Assembly (NCBI GenBank): GCA_029233925.1
Contig: JARGOX010000005.1
Span: 186,001-250,000 of the forward strand
DNA length: 64,000 bases
Direction: 5' to 3'
Source of the DNA: Rhizobiaceae bacterium
GTDB lineage: Bacteria > Pseudomonadota > Alphaproteobacteria > Rhizobiales > Rhizobiaceae
A program made the translations under genes and the position numbers. The notes under the pieces were generated by a model that was not told where the DNA came from, searched no databases, and was given only the letters and a program-made list of their open reading frames with translations. Below are positions 7,912 through 19,400 of the stretch, in pieces (position 1 is the first letter of the stretch; each line of letters opens with the position of its first letter).

Positions 7912-9132
7912 GTGAACCAGCCCGCAAAAGTCAATTCGTTTCGCTCAGGACCTGATGAAGAAGGCCGTTTCGGCATATTCGGCGGTCGATTTGTAGCAGA
8001 AACCCTGATGCCCCTGATCCTTGAATTACAGGACGCCTGGGACTTTGCCAAAACCGACCCGGCCTATCAGGCGGAACTGGCCGACCTCAACACCCATTAT
8101 ACCGGTCGTCCGAGCCCATTGTATTTTGCCGAGCGGCTGACAGAAGACCTTGGCGGCGCCAAGGTCTATTTCAAACGCGATGAGCTCAATCACACCGGCT
8201 CGCACAAGATCAACAATTGTCTGGGGCAGATATTGCTGGCGCGCCGCATGGGCAAGACCCGGATCATTGCCGAAACCGGCGCCGGTCAGCATGGTGTCGC
8301 CGCGGCCACGGTTGCCGCGCGTTTCGGATTACCCTGCGTGGTCTATATGGGTGCAACAGACGTGGAACGGCAGTCACCAAACGTGTTTCGCATGAAATTG
8401 CTTGGTGCGGAGGTCATTCCGGTCACAGCCGGTCACGGAACGCTCAAGGATGCAATGAATGAAGCCTTGCGCGACTGGGTCACCAATGTGGATGACACCT
8501 ATTACCTGATCGGCACGGCGGCCGGTCCGCATCCCTACCCCGAAATGGTGCGCGATTTCCAATCGGTGATCGGTGCGGAAGCAAAGGAACAGATATTGGC
8601 CGTCGAGGGTCGTTTGCCGGACCTGCTTGTTGCAGCCGTCGGCGGGGGTTCCAATGCCATCGGCCTGTTCCACCCTTTTCTGGACGATGAGAGCGTTCAC
8701 ATGGTCGGTGTCGAAGCCGGTGGCAAGGGTCTTGATACCAAAGAGCATTGCGCATCACTGACAGCCGGCAGTCCGGGTGTTTTGCACGGCAATCGCACCT
8801 ATCTCCTGCAGGACAGCGATGGCCAGATTGAAGAAGGACATTCGATTTCTGCCGGCCTTGATTATCCCGGCATCGGACCGGAACATTCCTGGCTGAAGGA
8901 CAGTGGTCGGGTGGAATATGTGCCGATCATGGATCATGAAGCACTGGAAGCCTTTCAACGCCTGACACGTCTTGAGGGCATCATCCCGGCGCTTGAACCG
9001 GCCCATGCTCTGGCTGAGGTCATCAAACGGGCGCCACAAATGGGCAAGGACAAGATCATTGTCATGAATCTTTGCGGACGCGGCGACAAGGATGTCTTTA
9101 CCGCTGCCAAACATCTCGGCGTGGAGTTGTAA
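7912..9132 (+). CDS. trpB: Tryptophan synthase beta chain
   Basis: 406 residues. This PLP enzyme joins indole and serine to make tryptophan. The PLP Lys99 lies in '[10 protein letters not shown]', and the phosphate-binding loop is 'VGGGSNAIG'. The start is GTG 7912, preceded by TGGAG (7901-7905), which gives the family N-terminus '[20 protein letters not shown]'. The longer open frame starting inside trpF has no such support. It lies 16 bases after trpF and 2 bases before trpA. Confidence 0.95.
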   Translation: MNQPAKVNSFRSGPDEEGRFGIFGGRFVAETLMPLILELQDAWDFAKTDPAYQAELADLNTHYTGRPSPLYFAERLTEDLGGAKVYFKRDELNHTGSHKINNCLGQILLARRMGKTRIIAETGAGQHGVAAATVAARFGLPCVVYMGATDVERQSPNVFRMKLLGAEVIPVTAGHGTLKDAMNEALRDWVTNVDDTYYLIGTAAGPHPYPEMVRDFQSVIGAEAKEQILAVEGRLPDLLVAAVGGGSNAIGLFHPFLDDESVHMVGVEAGGKGLDTKEHCASLTAGSPGVLHGNRTYLLQDSDGQIEEGHSISAGLDYPGIGPEHSWLKDSGRVEYVPIMDHEALEAFQRLTRLEGIIPALEPAHALAEVIKRAPQMGKDKIIVMNLCGRGDKDVFTAAKHLGVEL

Positions 9133-9134
9133 TC

Positions 9135-9974
9135 ATGACAGCCAGAATGGACCAATGTTTCGCAGCGCTTGCACAGGAAGGCCGTCCGGCGCTTGTCACC
9201 TATTTCATGGGTGGAGATCCCGATTACGATACCTCCCTGACATTGATGAAGGCCCTTCCGGACGCCGGTGCGGACATTATTGAACTCGGCATGTGTTTTT
9301 CCGACCCCATGGCCGACGGTCCGGCCATTCAGGCCGCAGGACTGCGGGCCCTGAAAAAGGGCCAGACGCTGGTCAAGACCCTGCAGATGGCGCGCGATTT
9401 TCGCCAGGGCAATTCGGATACGCCGATTGTCATGATGGGCTATTACAATCCGATCTATGTCTACGGCGTGGAGCGCTTCCTGCAAGACGCTGTTGCCGCC
9501 GGTATAGATGGCCTGATAGTCGTGGACCTGCCGCCGGAAATGGATGATGAATTGTGCATCCCGGCGCTGGAAAAAGGCATCAGTTTCATCCGGTTGGCAA
9601 CGCCGACAACCGATGACAAGCGATTGCCGAAAGTGCTGCAGAACACCTCCGGATTTGTCTATTACGTCTCCATGACGGGCATTACCGGCTCGGCTTTGCC
9701 TGATACGGACAAGGTTGGAGCGGCAGTCAGCCGGATCAAGGCCCATACCGATCTGCCGATCTGTGTCGGCTTCGGTGTGAAGACAAAAGAACACGCACAG
9801 GCCATAGGCGCCTCTGCCGACGGCGTTGTGGTCGGCACGGCCCTGGTCAATGCGCTGGCCGCTTCTCTGGATGGCAATGATGGTGCAACCCGTGATACTG
9901 TTGCAAACGTCTGTGATCTGGTTCGCTCCCTGGCATCAGGCGTGCGGTCCGCACGTCTTGCAGCCGCCGAGTAG
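9135..9974 (+). CDS. trpA: Tryptophan synthase alpha chain
   Basis: 279 residues. This TIM-barrel lyase cleaves indole-3-glycerol phosphate and channels indole to TrpB. The catalytic acids are Glu50 and Asp61 in '[14 protein letters not shown]', matching E. coli Glu49 and Asp60. ATG 9135 lies 2 bases after the trpB stop, so translation is likely coupled. Confidence 0.95.
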   Translation: MTARMDQCFAALAQEGRPALVTYFMGGDPDYDTSLTLMKALPDAGADIIELGMCFSDPMADGPAIQAAGLRALKKGQTLVKTLQMARDFRQGNSDTPIVMMGYYNPIYVYGVERFLQDAVAAGIDGLIVVDLPPEMDDELCIPALEKGISFIRLATPTTDDKRLPKVLQNTSGFVYYVSMTGITGSALPDTDKVGAAVSRIKAHTDLPICVGFGVKTKEHAQAIGASADGVVVGTALVNALAASLDGNDGATRDTVANVCDLVRSLASGVRSARLAAAE

Positions 9975-10018
9975 AATGCCCACATGACAATATTAGAGAT
10001 GACCTGGAGTTTTATGCC

Positions 10019-11026
10019 GTGAACTGGATTACCAGCTTTGTGCGTCCGAAAATCAACTCGATGCTTGGGCATCGTGATGTGCCGGAGAACCTGTGGATCA
10101 AATGTCCGGAAACCGGTGAAATGGTTTTTCATACGGACCTGCAGGAAAACCAGTGGGTCATTCCCGCATCCGGCTATCATATGAAAATCTCGGCCAAAAA
10201 CCGGCTGACCTATCTGTTTGATGATGGCAAGTTCGAAGAGTTGCCGCGTCCGCCAGCCGTTCAGGATCCGCTGAAATTCAGGGATTCAAAAAAATATTCC
10301 GACCGGTTGCGCGATGTGCGCGCCAAGACAGGCCTGGAAGATTCCATCCTTGCGGGGATCGGCACGGTCAAGGGCCTTCGCCTCGTGGCCTGCGCCCATG
10401 ATTTCTCCTTCATTGGCGGTTCGCTTGGCATGGCGGCGGGTGAAGCCATTATCCGTGCCTTTGAAATTGCCATCGAGAACAAATGTCCTTTGGTGATGTT
10501 TCCGGCCTCCGGCGGGGCGCGCATGCAGGAAGGTATCCTTTCACTGATGCAATTGCCGCGGACAACCGTTGCGGTGGAATTGCTCAAGGAAGCCGGTCTG
10601 CCCTATATCGTCGTGCTGACCAATCCGACCACAGGCGGGGTCTCTGCGTCCTATGCGATGCTTGGCGATATTCACATTGCCGAACCCGGTGCGGAAATCT
10701 GCTTTGCCGGTAAACGGGTCATAGAGCAGACCATTCATGAAAAACTGCCCGAAGGCTTTCAGACCTCTGAGTATCTGATGGAACACGGCATGGTGGACAT
10801 GGTTGTCGCCCGTCAGGACCTGCCCGATACGCTGGCACGACTGCTGAAAATCATGATGAATGAACCGCTGCCTGCAAGCAGCGATAGCGCCAAGGAAAAG
10901 GCGACGGGCAAACCGGCCGTTGTTGCCGATGGCAAAACAGACAGCGTCAAGGCAAAAACTGCCGCGATCCCCGAGAAAATCGCAGCCGATGGATCGGAAG
11001 ATGGCGATGCAGACAACCGCGGCTGA
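10019..11026 (+). CDS. accD: Acetyl-CoA carboxylase carboxyltransferase subunit beta
   Basis: 335 residues. AccD forms the carboxyltransferase with AccA, transferring CO2 from biotin to acetyl-CoA in fatty-acid synthesis. The crotonase-like core carries '[12 protein letters not shown]', '[11 protein letters not shown]' and '[16 protein letters not shown]'. Unlike E. coli AccD, the N-terminal zinc ribbon keeps only one Cys ('[10 protein letters not shown]'); the later positions read '[11 protein letters not shown]', as I recall for rhizobial homologues. A low-complexity 50-residue tail ends the protein. The start is GTG 10019 with CTGGAG upstream; a nearer ATG at 10014 stops at once. It overlaps folC. 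Confidence 0.93.
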   Translation: MNWITSFVRPKINSMLGHRDVPENLWIKCPETGEMVFHTDLQENQWVIPASGYHMKISAKNRLTYLFDDGKFEELPRPPAVQDPLKFRDSKKYSDRLRDVRAKTGLEDSILAGIGTVKGLRLVACAHDFSFIGGSLGMAAGEAIIRAFEIAIENKCPLVMFPASGGARMQEGILSLMQLPRTTVAVELLKEAGLPYIVVLTNPTTGGVSASYAMLGDIHIAEPGAEICFAGKRVIEQTIHEKLPEGFQTSEYLMEHGMVDMVVARQDLPDTLARLLKIMMNEPLPASSDSAKEKATGKPAVVADGKTDSVKAKTAAIPEKIAADGSEDGDADNRG

Positions 11027-12338
11027 CGAAATTGAACAGCTGATGCGGCTTCACCCGAAGGGATTTGACCTTTCGCTTGATCGCATTCGTGCCCTTCTGG
11101 ACAAACTTGGAAACCCGCAGGACCACCTGCCGCCAACCATTCACATCGCCGGGACCAATGGCAAGGGTTCCGCCACGGCCTTTTGCCGGGCCATGCTGGA
11201 AGCTGCCGGCCTGAGCGTTCATGTCCATACGTCTCCCCATCTGGTGCACTGGCACGAACGCTTTCGCCTCGGTCAGAAGGGCAGACGCGGGGCGCTTGTC
11301 AGCGATGCCGTGCTGGTTGACGCCATCCGCCGGGTGGCTGACGCCAATGGCGGTGCTTTCATCACCGTCTTCGAAATTCTGACAGCCGTGACCTTTGTGC
11401 TGTTTTCCGAGCACCCTGCCGACGCCGCCGTTATCGAGGTGGGTCTTGGCGGGCGTTTTGATGCAACCAATGTCATGGCACATCCGGCGGTCAGCCTGAT
11501 CATGCCGGTCTCGCTGGATCATCAGGCTTATCTGGGTGACCGGGTGGAGCTTATCGCTGCTGAAAAAGCAGGCATCATCAAACGGGGCACGCCGGTGATT
11601 ATCGGCTACCAGGAACAGGATGCCGCGCGCGATACCATTTTGGCCACAGCGCAGCGGCTGGGTTGCGACGTCAGCGTCTATGGTCAGGATTTCCATGCGC
11701 ATGAGGAACACGGCCGTCTTGTCTATCAGGACGAGAGCGGTCTGGATGACCTGCCGTTGCCGCAGCTTCCCGGCAGACACCAACTGGCCAATGCGGCCGC
11801 TGCCATAAGAGCACTGAAGGCCGCCGGTTACGATCTGCCCATCCAGCATATCGAACAGGGACTTCAAAACGCCGAATGGTCGGGACGCATGCAATATGTC
11901 TCCAGCGGGCCGATCATCGACCAGGCGCCCGAAGGCGCCGAGATCTGGATTGATGGCGGCCACAACCCGGCTGCCGGGCAGGTCATTGCCGAAATGCTGG
12001 CCGAACAGGAGGAAAAGCGACCCCGGCCTCTCTTCCTGATCAGCGGTATGATCAACACCAAGGACCCGGTCGGTTATTTTTCCGCCTTTGCAGGCATGGC
12101 GCGACACGTCTACACGGTGCCGGTCACCGGCTCGGATGCCGGTATCGACCCGGTGCTACTGGCCGAGGATGCCGCCAGTGCCGGCCTCTCTGCGCAACCT
12201 GCGCTGAACGTTGCCCAGGCCATGCGTTTGATGCGGAAAGATTGGCCGGATCTGGAAGCGCCGCCGCGCATTCTGATCGGCGGATCGCTCTATATGATCG
12301 GTGATGTTCTGGCCGACAACGGTCTGACGCCGACATAG
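11007..12338 (+). CDS. folC: Bifunctional folylpolyglutamate synthase / dihydrofolate synthase
   Basis: 443 residues. It adds glutamate to dihydropteroate and to folates. The ATP-binding loop is 'GTNGKGS' at 49-55, followed by '[14 protein letters not shown]', '[12 protein letters not shown]' and 'DGGHNPAAG' near the C-terminal domain. ATG 11007 was chosen because GGAAG ends 7 bases upstream; ATG 11001 is an alternative two codons earlier. It overlaps the accD 3' end by 20 bases, so it is the last gene of the trp-acc operon. A hairpin follows. Confidence 0.93.
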   Translation: MQTTAADEIEQLMRLHPKGFDLSLDRIRALLDKLGNPQDHLPPTIHIAGTNGKGSATAFCRAMLEAAGLSVHVHTSPHLVHWHERFRLGQKGRRGALVSDAVLVDAIRRVADANGGAFITVFEILTAVTFVLFSEHPADAAVIEVGLGGRFDATNVMAHPAVSLIMPVSLDHQAYLGDRVELIAAEKAGIIKRGTPVIIGYQEQDAARDTILATAQRLGCDVSVYGQDFHAHEEHGRLVYQDESGLDDLPLPQLPGRHQLANAAAAIRALKAAGYDLPIQHIEQGLQNAEWSGRMQYVSSGPIIDQAPEGAEIWIDGGHNPAAGQVIAEMLAEQEEKRPRPLFLISGMINTKDPVGYFSAFAGMARHVYTVPVTGSDAGIDPVLLAEDAASAGLSAQPALNVAQAMRLMRKDWPDLEAPPRILIGGSLYMIGDVLADNGLTPT

Positions 12339-12351
12339 AGCGCTTCACAAA

Positions 12352-12382
12352 AAACCGCACCATTTTCAAAATGATGCGGTTT
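12352..12382. terminator. Bidirectional terminator between folC and trxA
   Basis: Near-perfect 15-base arms (12352-12366 and 12368-12382) start AAACCGCA and end TGCGGTTT, with one mismatch. The A-run on one side and T-run on the other serve both convergent genes. Confidence 0.75.
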
Positions 12383-12417
12383 GCATTTCGTCTATTCAAG
12401 GTGTCACGATGACACGA

Positions 12418-12741
12418 TCAGCCAAGAGAGCTGCCGATCCAGCTGGTCAGCGCTGATTTGGGCGAAGCACCGACTTTGATATCAGCCACTTCACCTTTTT
12501 TGAACATGGCAAGCGTCGGAATGGAACGCACGCCATATTGAGCAGCAATATCGGGGTTTTCGTCGATATTGAGCTTGGCGACCTTCAGTTTGCCGGCCAG
12601 TTCGTTGGAAATTTCTTCCAGGCTGGGTGCAATCATCTTGCAGGGGCCACACCATTCCGCCCAGAAATCAACGACGACCGGTTCTTTGGAATCAAGAACT
12701 TCTTGCTTGAAATTGGATGAATCGACCTTAATGGTGGACAT
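12418..12741 (-). CDS. trxA: Thioredoxin
   Basis: 107 residues, the standard size for a cytoplasmic thioredoxin that reduces protein disulfides with electrons from thioredoxin reductase. The active site is Trp30-Cys31-Gly-Pro-Cys34 within '[14 protein letters not shown]', and the cis-Pro motif 'GVRSIPTL' is present. It is convergent with folC. A 129-base gap separates it from addA upstream, so it probably has its own promoter. Confidence 0.96.
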   Translation of the reverse strand: MSTIKVDSSNFKQEVLDSKEPVVVDFWAEWCGPCKMIAPSLEEISNELAGKLKVAKLNIDENPDIAAQYGVRSIPTLAMFKKGEVADIKVGASPKSALTSWIGSSLG

Positions 12742-12870
12742 TGATGCTGCTCCTTCGCGATGGGTTTGACGGCGTGCAGAATCAGCACGTCACACTATGT
12801 TAGTTGATGCTAATATCAGGTAGGCGGACGCAAATTTCAAGGACTGTTTCCTCACTTTGTCGTCAGGCGG

Positions 12871-15800
12871 TCATTTGTCGCTATTGTCCGGGCTGACTAT
12901 TTGCGCAAAGGCAGCATCGAGAACATCGCTGTCCAGCACTATGAGCAAGGGCGCTTCGGTGAACAACAGGGCGGCCTCGACCGGTAAACCCGGGTAAAGC
13001 GGTTGCAACAGGGCGCGATAGAGCGCCAGTTGCGCCCTGTAGCTCTGCGGCACCTGGTCGAGGGTCCGGGGCGGTGGTCGATTGGTCTTGTAGTCGACGA
13101 TCAGAACACGATCATCAGCCACGACGATGCGGTCTATGCGGGCCGACAATGCCCGTTCTTCACCGGCAACCTTCAACGTTCCCATCAGTGAAACCTCGGC
13201 CTGGCTGCCGGGTGCAAAACACTTTGAAAACTGATTGTCATTGAGAATCGCCAGCACGGATGTGACGACGTCCTGTCGTTCACTGTCCGACCAATTGCCC
13301 ACCAACCGTTGAAGATAACGCACGGCGGCAGGCTGCCGCTCCTGCGGATCAACCTGCGGCAGCAATTGCAGCAGGCGATGTATGATGCGTCCACGCTCCA
13401 GTGGCTGACTGACGGCAAGGGTCGGGTCCAACAGGGGCGAGCGGCCGGAATGAGCGCCGGTTTCGGCTTCGATGATGGCCCCGGCTGCCGAGGGGACCAG
13501 TGGGCGCGGCAGATGCACCGGTCGGGCAAGATGTTTGCGCAAACCGCCCGGCAGGGGCAGTGCTTTGGCCGGCTCGGCTATTGCACTTTGTACATCAGAC
13601 GCCGGGTGGGGCTGTGAAACCTCAAAATGCAGGCCCTGCCAGTCCTGACCGCCAGCCTCATAGGTTGCAATGGAACAGGCGGCGTCCTCACCAAGCGCCT
13701 GAGCAATCATATTGTGCCAATGCTGATAGGCCGGTTGGTTCAAACCGTGATAACCGCAGACGACCAGCCTGTCGGCGGCGCGGGTCATGCCGACATAGAG
13801 CAGGCGGCGGTATTCTTCCTCGGATAATTCAAGTATCCGCGCCTTCAGCTCCTCCGTCGTGGCATTTGCGAAAGGTTTGCCAGGCACCCACAGGATGGCA
13901 GGCGGCAGGGGCCCCAAGGTCTTGTCCAGCGGCAATTCCTGCAATTTCGGGACATGCATGGCGTTTGCCGGTTTTCCCCCTGAATCCACCAGGAAGACAA
14001 TGGGGGCCTCAAGTCCTTTCGACGCATGGACGGTCATGATGCGAATTTCATCGCGACCCTGTTCGAGTTCCCGCTTGATTTCCGGTGAGCGGGCTTCCAG
14101 CGTTGTCAAAAAGGCCTGCAGGCCGGGCAGGCTGGTTCCTTCATGCTCCAGGGCAAAGCTCAGGAATTCATCCAGAATATCGCTCGCTTCACTGCCAAGC
14201 CGGGACAGGAACTTATTGCGCCCACCGTCCCTGCCAAGAATCTGCGCGTAGAAGTCGAAAACCGGTTTGCGATCCGCCTGCGCCATGAGGCCGGTCAGAT
14301 ATTCATGCGCCTTGGCCCAATGGGCGCCCTCACTGCCAGCCAGATGGCCGAGGTGGGCAAAAACGCTGGCTTTATCTGCCCGCTCTGCGGCAAGCCGGTA
14401 AATATCGTCCTCGCTAAAGTCAAACAAGGGACTCTTGAGCACGGCACAGAGGGAAAGGTCATCCTGGGGAAGCAACATGACGCGGCCAAGGGCCATCAGG
14501 TCCTCTATGGCTATGTGTTCCACCAGTTTGAGCCGATCCGCTCCGGCGACCGGTATATGGTTGCGTTTCAATTCCCGCAGCAAGGCACCGACAAAACCAT
14601 CGCGTTTGCGCACAAGCACCAGAATATCGCCAGCGGTAATGGGGCGCCGTTCTCCCTTTTCGACCAGGGTTTCGCCCTGATCGATCCAATGGCGGATGGT
14701 CGCGGCGACACGCCGCGCCAATTGGGCGGGTGGCGCGGATTCCGGCGTGGCGTCAAAGGCTGTTTTCCAGTCGACATGATCGTCCGCCGCCTGCTTGCCG
14801 ATCATCTCCCAGACATCCACCATGCCGGGCTCGCGGTCCCTGTTCGAAGCATGCGCCACGGCGTGATTGCCGGAGGTCAGCCCCTTGCGGTTCTGCTCGG
14901 AGGCAAACACCGTGTCGACGGCGGCAAGAATGTCATTTGTCGAGCGGAATGACAGGTGAAGATTGAGTGCGTCAAAATGTTTTTCCGCATCGAAGGCACG
15001 TTTTTGCACAATCCGACCCGTCGTCATGAACAGTTCCGGCCTGGCCCCCTGAAAGGAGTAGATGGACTGCTTTTCGTCACCCACGGCAAACAGGGTTCGA
15101 TTGTCGACACGCGACGTATCGCCGACAAAGAACTCCTCAGCCAGCTTGGCCACCACCGCCCATTGCGCCGGGCTGGTGTCCTGTGCCTCATCGACCAGAA
15201 TATGGTCAATGCCCTGATCGAGTTTGTAATGAACCCATGGTCCGGCGCCATCGCGCTCAAGCAGATGGGCGGTCCGGCTGACCAGATCGTCAAAATCCAG
15301 GCTGCCATTGCGTCTTTTCAGCGCCTCGTAACCCTGGTCAAAGCGGCCGGCCAGTTCAAGGGCTGCCTGCGTGCAGCGCACCATGCGCAAGGTCCGCAAA
15401 CGGTCCGATGCCATCACCATATGGGCGCCGGCATCCTCAAGTTTTTCCTGTATCCGCGCGACAACAGCATCGATGCCGGCCGTGGCTGCATTCTTGTAGG
15501 ATCGGCATGTCCCGTCCTGTTTCAAAAACAGCTCCAGCAGACCTTCGAAACGTAGCTTCGGATCCGTTTCATGCGCTATTGCTTCCAATCCCGCGGCAAA
15601 CTTCTTGGGTGTCACGGCCTTTTGCCCGGCTGCCGCATCGCAGTAGAGGGATATGTCATCTGCGTTTAGCGAAGGCAGCGGCCAGACCCGTTCATATATG
15701 TCCTCTTCGCTTTCGCCCGGTGACAGCTGCAGGGCCTTGTACAGAACCGTTTCCACCCCACCATATTGTTTGGCGGCGGCCAGAAAATCGCGAATGGGCT

Positions 15801-16461
15801 GGCGCTTGCGAACAATTTCCGACAGCAGACCGTCGAGCCCCCATTCACCACCCGCTTCCAGCACGATCTCGAAGGCCCGTGTCAAATTTTCATCCGTCCC
15901 ACTGGCAATTGTGGTCAGCAATGTACGCTGCACTTCATCAAGCAATCGCGCCGTCGCAGCATCATCCATCACTTCAAAATGGCCGGCAACATTGGCTTCC
16001 AGCGGAAACTGGTGAAGCACGGCCTCGCAGAAGGCATGAATCGTCTGAATTTTCAGTCCCCCCGGCGTTTCCAGTGCGCGGGCAAAGAGTTGACGGGCAA
16101 AAGCCAGCTGCAGGGCATCAGGCCGTGGATTGCCCAGGGCGATGATTTTTTCCGACAGCGCCGCATCATCCAGCCGCGTCCATTCGGCAAGCCTTTCAAA
16201 CACCCGGTTGGCCATCTCCGAGGCTGCGGCCTTGGTATAGGTCAGGCAAAGGATGGCCGATGGCCTGCAACCGGCGAGCAACAGGCGGATGACCCGCTGT
16301 GACAGCACATGGGTCTTTCCCGAGCCCGCATTGGCCGACACCCAGGCGGAACGGGCCGGATCGGACGCAAGCCCCTGTTGGCGCGTCGTCCAGTCGAGGT
16401 CTCGCCCGGCAAATTCATCTGATGATTTGTCGGGCTTGCCGGCGGTATCCGAAGGCATCAT
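12871..16461 (-). CDS. addA: Double-strand break repair helicase-nuclease subunit AddA
   Basis: 1196 residues. With AddB it forms the RecBCD-like enzyme that resects double-strand ends for RecA. UvrD-type helicase motifs are visible: Walker A 'SANAGSGKT' at 42-50, 'CLTYTKAAASEMANRV', 'LDFDDLV', Walker B 'DEAQDTSPAQW', 'GDEKQSIYSFQGA' and 'MTVHASKGLEAPIVFL'. The C-terminal nuclease domain has 'ARIDRIV....ILIVDYKTNRPP'-like residues. The start overlaps the addB stop (ATGATGA, 16458-16461), indicating coupled translation; ATG 16458 is an equal alternative. Confidence 0.94.
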   Translation of the reverse strand: MMPSDTAGKPDKSSDEFAGRDLDWTTRQQGLASDPARSAWVSANAGSGKTHVLSQRVIRLLLAGCRPSAILCLTYTKAAASEMANRVFERLAEWTRLDDAALSEKIIALGNPRPDALQLAFARQLFARALETPGGLKIQTIHAFCEAVLHQFPLEANVAGHFEVMDDAATARLLDEVQRTLLTTIASGTDENLTRAFEIVLEAGGEWGLDGLLSEIVRKRQPIRDFLAAAKQYGGVETVLYKALQLSPGESEEDIYERVWPLPSLNADDISLYCDAAAGQKAVTPKKFAAGLEAIAHETDPKLRFEGLLELFLKQDGTCRSYKNAATAGIDAVVARIQEKLEDAGAHMVMASDRLRTLRMVRCTQAALELAGRFDQGYEALKRRNGSLDFDDLVSRTAHLLERDGAGPWVHYKLDQGIDHILVDEAQDTSPAQWAVVAKLAEEFFVGDTSRVDNRTLFAVGDEKQSIYSFQGARPELFMTTGRIVQKRAFDAEKHFDALNLHLSFRSTNDILAAVDTVFASEQNRKGLTSGNHAVAHASNRDREPGMVDVWEMIGKQAADDHVDWKTAFDATPESAPPAQLARRVAATIRHWIDQGETLVEKGERRPITAGDILVLVRKRDGFVGALLRELKRNHIPVAGADRLKLVEHIAIEDLMALGRVMLLPQDDLSLCAVLKSPLFDFSEDDIYRLAAERADKASVFAHLGHLAGSEGAHWAKAHEYLTGLMAQADRKPVFDFYAQILGRDGGRNKFLSRLGSEASDILDEFLSFALEHEGTSLPGLQAFLTTLEARSPEIKRELEQGRDEIRIMTVHASKGLEAPIVFLVDSGGKPANAMHVPKLQELPLDKTLGPLPPAILWVPGKPFANATTEELKARILELSEEEYRRLLYVGMTRAADRLVVCGYHGLNQPAYQHWHNMIAQALGEDAACSIATYEAGGQDWQGLHFEVSQPHPASDVQSAIAEPAKALPLPGGLRKHLARPVHLPRPLVPSAAGAIIEAETGAHSGRSPLLDPTLAVSQPLERGRIIHRLLQLLPQVDPQERQPAAVRYLQRLVGNWSDSERQDVVTSVLAILNDNQFSKCFAPGSQAEVSLMGTLKVAGEERALSARIDRIVVADDRVLIVDYKTNRPPPRTLDQVPQSYRAQLALYRALLQPLYPGLPVEAALLFTEAPLLIVLDSDVLDAAFAQIVSPDNSDK

Positions 16462-19400
16462 GTCTCGGCCCCCTCGGCTTCATCGGTATCGGCGGTCGAC
16501 CATTCGCGCACCCGCGCCAGATGGTCATAATCATGGCCGTATTTGGCCGCGGGATCGGGAATAATCTGCGAGGCAAAGCCGATTTTACCGGTCGAAAACG
16601 CCGTGACAAGATCTGTCAGCCGCTGGATGGATTCTTCAGCCAGGTCTGCCGCGGACTTGTCTTCTTCCTGACCCTTCACCTTGCCTTCAATCCTGTCGAC
16701 TTTCAGCACCGGGTCGGGTTTGAGGCGAACATAGGCAAGGCTTGCAGGCTGCATCGGCCCGAGTTCCTCAAACGCCCCGGCCTGCAGGGCGGCGGCCTCC
16801 AGTGGCAATTGCGGATCCAGCAAAGTCCAGGCGATTTTGCGGCTTGGCGAGGCCCCGGTCTTATAGTCAAGGATCTCGGCCATGCCCTCCTGTGTCAGGT
16901 CAATCCGGTCGGCAATGCCGGACAATATGATACCGGCCTGTGGCAGTTCCAGTTTTGCCCGGCTCTCGGTATAGGTCCGGGTGATGCTGCTGCGGCGGCC
17001 ACGCTCCCAATCGACAAAGGCACCGGCCACCTTGTCAAAATGGGCACGCCAGACCAAGGTGACGTGATCGGGCAAATCGGCGCCTTCAAAGGCCTTTGCT
17101 GCGATCTCTCGCAATTGCGCCAGAGCGTCCGTTGAAGCCGGATCAATCTGCTCGGTGACAAATCGCTCCAAAATGGCGTGGTAGAGCGTGCCCTTTTCTG
17201 CAGGCCCCGGATCGCTGGTCAGCGCTTCGGGCGGATCCAGTTTCAGCACGCGTTTTGCATAGATGGCATAGGGGTCGCGCCTGAGGGTGCGAATCTCGCT
17301 GAAGGAGTAGCGTTTGGGTTGGCTTGATGATGGTGGTTTGGGCGCGGGACGCGATGCCAAGGGTGTTTCTTCGCCCGCGTCCAGCATCGTTGCCCAATCA
17401 AGATAACGGCTGCCACGGGCCCGCAAACGCCCGGTCTCTTGTTTGCCGATGACAGCTGACAGGCGCTGCAGCCAGCGGGACGCCACGGTTGGGGCATTGG
17501 CCGAACGGGCGGAACGGCTGAGGATCACGTGCTGAGTGCCAAGGCCCATCTGAAAATCATGGGCGGCAAGACCGATGCGCCGCTCCGGCGGATCAAGACC
17601 GATGGCAGTCTTCATCGAACGGGACAAGAACGGGTCACTGGACAGGCTGCCGGGCCAGGTTCCTTCATTCAGGCCGGCAAGCACAAGCGTATCCACCTGT
17701 TGCAAGCGTGCCTCCAGAGCGCCCCAGATGAAGATATGCGGGTGTCCACCGCCACGCGGCTTGACCATCTCTCCGGCAACGAGCGCCGGAACCATATTGG
17801 CCCACTCCGATGGCAGGCAGCCAAAACCCGAGCGGTTTTCCATGATGGAGCCCAGAAGCGAGGCCAGTTTTTCTCCAGCCTCGTCACCCCACAGTTCAGA
17901 CAGGCTGCCGATCTCGTCGCGCGCCACAGTCTCAAGCAGAGATGTCGTCAGGTGAACCCATTCGCTGACCGGGCGCTGACCGGGCGTGCCATCATCCGGT
18001 GACGCGGAAGGGACTCTTTCCATGAGTGGTTTGAATGCCTGCTCGATATCAACCGCCAGATCACGGGCCAAGGCGATATCAGCTTCGCTGAGGCGCTTTA
18101 GCCAATAGGGTGCATGACGTTCCTGTAGAAGACGCTCCTCCAGACGGCGCTCGAAAAGGCTGGAAAGTTCTGCGGCATTTGCATCGGCGACGCCATCGCG
18201 CAAGGCGACCCGCTCGATGATACGCCCTGCCTTTCTTGCCGTACCCGCATCGCGCTGAAAACGCATCAACGGATGCTTCAGCATGGATACAAGGGCCAGC
18301 GTGCGTTCTGAACCGAATGCGCTTTGCAACAGCAATTGCAGCAATGTGCCCTGCGGCGTCAAGGCCAGAAAGGCCCCGCCTGAATCATTGGCATCAATAC
18401 CAAAACGCTGCAATTCGCTGGCCACACGCCGCGCCAGGTTACGGTCCGGCGTCACCAGTGCAATATGCCTTGGCTGGCTGCGATGGGGATCAGAGCCGGA
18501 GGCTTGCGCGCCATCGTCGCCTTGCGGTTCTGCGGCGAGACGCATGGCCGCGGCAACAGCCAGCGCCTCTTCGCGCTCGCTCGCCGCTTCGATGAGTTCG
18601 ACGCCTTCAAAAACATCCCGGATCGTATCGGCATCCGTCTTGTCTTCAGCCCAGAGTGCTGTCGCCTCAGCCGGCATCAGCGCACTCGATACCAATTGGT
18701 TGCGGGCGCGCATCGGCGGGGACAATTCCCCCAGTTCATGCACATCGGACCGGTCCGCAGAAAAGCGGCGCAGCAGAACGCTCAATCCATATTGCGGATG
18801 GGCGCAACGGGTTGGATCGACACTCTGTGCCAATTCATCTCCACCCACCAGAGCCCAGATACGCGCGTCGAGCGCAACATCCAGACCGGGCAGAACAATG
18901 GCACCCTGGTCCAGACCTGCCACGACTTTCATCAACTCAGCTGTTGCCGGTATCGAACCGGTAGAACCGGCAATGATCACCGGGCCGGCGGGGGGAACCT
19001 TGCGCAACCGTTCGGTTTCGGCGTGGAGAACGGCATTTCGATGCGCCGCAGGATCCGAGCTATTGAGTTCAGCCAGCCGCGCGGGCCAGAATATTGTTGC
19101 GATTTTCAAGAATTCCAGCGTGAGCTGCCACCAATGGGCATAATCGTCTGCGACCAGCTCCTGCAATGCAGACCAGGGCCTTTTTTCGGTTTCCATGGCT
19201 TCCAGCAGGTCGGCCAGGCTGCGGGCCAGCCAGACGGCATCCGCCGGATTTGCCGGTGCTATCAGCCTGTTGTCTCCATGAAAGTCCGCTATGTTTGTCG
19301 GCAGGTTCTGCTTCCACACCATGATGAGCTGCGCCAGTTCAAGCAGTCTGCCGGGTCCGCTGATTGGCGGCAGAAGGTCAAGCAGCGCCGGTTGATCTTC

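Noticed and set aside
8955-9794. Long minus-strand open frame across trpB/trpA
   Set aside because: It shadows two well-supported genes and crosses their boundary; composition is that of an antisense frame.
10947-12107. Long open frame on the minus strand under folC (386 codons)
   Set aside because: It is antisense to a full-length folC with intact motifs, resembles no family and has no ribosome site; long antisense frames are common in GC-rich DNA.
14143-14952. Long plus-strand open frame inside addA
   Set aside because: It is antisense to helicase motifs of AddA and has no recognisable domain.
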